Source: Thermoplasmataceae archaeon (GTDB taxonomy: Archaea; Thermoplasmatota; Thermoplasmata; Thermoplasmatales; Thermoplasmataceae). From it: DNA of 64,000 nucleotides. Shown piece by piece: positions 63,069 to 64,000 of the stretch; positions within the stretch are counted from its first letter, which is position 1, and each line of letters starts with the position of its first letter. Below the pieces are notes generated by a model. It was not told the origin of the DNA and did not search any database. It worked only from the letters and a program-made list of their open reading frames with translations. The stretch is from assembly GCA_038729425.1 (NCBI GenBank), contig JAVYSB010000002.1, positions 48,812 to 112,811 of the forward strand, in the 5' to 3' direction. The position numbers and the translations under genes are program-made.

Positions 63069-64000
63069 ATGACTAAGTTCGTGCTCATATCTGATACTAC
63101 ACTCGCTTATGAATACCGAAACTTCCCGCTTCTGGACTTCCTGCCATGTGCACCGAGCAAGACAATTCCAGGTCCAGTTTACAGGTTCCTTAAGGGGCCA
63201 GCTCCGCCGGCACATCCGGACGGTCAGGCGGTCTACTCTCAATATTCAATAAGGAAGCTTGAGGCCTCCCTGCTGCGTAAATACAGGAGGGAGGATGTTG
63301 CTGTTGCACATGAGGATTATATGTCCAATTTTATCAAGGACGATACGGAAATAATTGGCGTCTCTACCATGGATCCTCTGGGACTCGGCCCGACCACGAT
63401 GTCCTACTTTGCCCTATTCGGCGGAGACCTTATGGCCTGGGTGAGACGCGAATGGGATACCCTGATTTCAAGGATAAATGCGGCTAGAGAAGGAACCAAG
63501 GCTAAACTCGTCGTGGGCGGCCCCGGTGTATGGGAATTCACGATCCTTAGAGACGAGATAGAGAAATACAAGTTTGATTACGTCGTTCAGGGCGAAATGG
63601 ATGACATAGCTCCCGCGCTGTTTGAACAGATATCGTCCGGCAACATCGATCCATCACTGTTCTATCAGGGATACATGACATACGATGATCATTTCCGGAA
63701 GGTGATCAAGAACGATCCAAAGTTTCTTGCCAGAGGAATAACCCAGAAGGCTTACCCGAAACTGGAAGATATACCAGAGATCGTGGGACCATCCATGAAG
63801 GGCATGGTAGAGGTCATGAGAGGATGCGGCGTTGGCTGCGATTTCTGCGAGGTCACGCTGAGACCTCTGAGATACTATCCTGTAGAGAAAATGGTGAAGG
63901 AAATTGAAGTTAACGTCAAAGCGGGACAGACCAATGCATGGTTGCATTCCGACGAAATATTCGGCTTCAAGCACGGCAACATGTTCGAACCGAACGAAGA
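63069..64000 (+). CDS. B12-binding domain radical SAM protein, truncated by window edge
   Basis: ATG 63069 opens a frame that is still open at the window end (310 codons). The N-terminal half is a cobalamin-binding-type Rossmann domain (IIGVSTMDPLGLGPTTM; the B12 DxHxxG motif is not conserved, reading DPLGLG; later LVVGGPGVWEF and VVQGEMDD). MRGCGVGCDFCEVTLRP then supplies the radical SAM CxxxCxxC. Such proteins methylate or rearrange lipids, cofactors or tRNA; the substrate is unknown. Confidence 0.85.
   Translation, partial: MTKFVLISDTTLAYEYRNFPLLDFLPCAPSKTIPGPVYRFLKGPAPPAHPDGQAVYSQYSIRKLEASLLRKYRREDVAVAHEDYMSNFIKDDTEIIGVSTMDPLGLGPTTMSYFALFGGDLMAWVRREWDTLISRINAAREGTKAKLVVGGPGVWEFTILRDEIEKYKFDYVVQGEMDDIAPALFEQISSGNIDPSLFYQGYMTYDDHFRKVIKNDPKFLARGITQKAYPKLEDIPEIVGPSMKGMVEVMRGCGVGCDFCEVTLRPLRYYPVEKMVKEIEVNVKAGQTNAWLHSDEIFGFKHGNMFEPNE

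Noticed and set aside
1..64000. CRISPR arrays, insertion sequences, prophage or integrated plasmid
   Set aside because: No regularly spaced repeats, transposase, integrase or cas gene was seen; gene content is housekeeping throughout.

Overview
The window reads as chromosomal DNA of a euryarchaeon of the order Thermoplasmatales. The evidence is an archaeal A/V-type ATP synthase operon, archaeal ribosomal proteins (uS2 and the uL11-uL1-uL10-P1 cluster), tandem-type tRNA splicing endonuclease, Orc1/Cdc6, ABCE1, archaeosine TGT, geranylgeranyl reductase, isopentenyl phosphate kinase with type 2 IPP isomerase, and many TATA boxes 22-30 bp upstream of leaderless start codons. By eye the G+C is in the mid-forties. 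I cannot assign genus or species. Gene density is high. I see no rRNA, tRNA, CRISPR array, transposase or prophage.

Layout. 1-9292: a truncated PPAT/NTPase fusion, an aminotransferase, a small GTPase overlapping endA, rpsB, an S9 peptidase, a DUF373 membrane protein, the pterin kinase mptE and a comB homologue. 9501-12134: the uL11 operon plus an unlisted 59-residue membrane protein. 12280-17919: two NAD-dependent epimerases, an MFS exporter, a Nudix hydrolase and unknowns. 17929-26368: the ATP synthase operon on the minus strand in the order K-E-C-F-A-B-D-x-H-I, where x is an unlisted 55-residue membrane protein. 26474-28810: an isoprenoid operon (IPK, IDI-2) with a ZPR1 zinc-finger gene. 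28856-38242: peroxiredoxin, acetyltransferase, enoyl-CoA hydratase, PRPP synthase-KptA, a shortened Old-Yellow-type enzyme, an HHE protein, serine hydroxymethyltransferase and glucoamylase. 38407-42743: a DNA-replication-flavoured segment with three unrecognised small proteins, a degenerate second family-B DNA polymerase and Orc1/Cdc6. 42762-55652: GMP synthetase, an orphan Lrp ligand domain, HisRS, M18 peptidase, a Fur regulator, DHPS, ABCE1, archaeosine TGT, an EamA exporter and geranylgeranyl reductase. 55837-64000: the main PolB with a C-terminal PIP box, a Gfo/Idh oxidoreductase, an acetyltransferase, formate-THF ligase, an unknown protein and a truncated B12-binding radical SAM protein.

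Themes. Pterin/C1 metabolism is well represented (mptE, folP, glyA, fhs). tRNA maturation is represented by endA, kptA and tgtA. The best candidates for something new are the tightly coupled operon at 38932-41620 (154-aa protein, 83-aa protein, PolB2 with lost proofreading and an altered motif C), the extra membrane protein inside the ATP synthase operon, and an archaeosine TGT with no cysteine at all. First genes of operons tend to be leaderless with ATG starts, whereas several internal genes start with TTG behind a strong GGTG-type Shine-Dalgarno.
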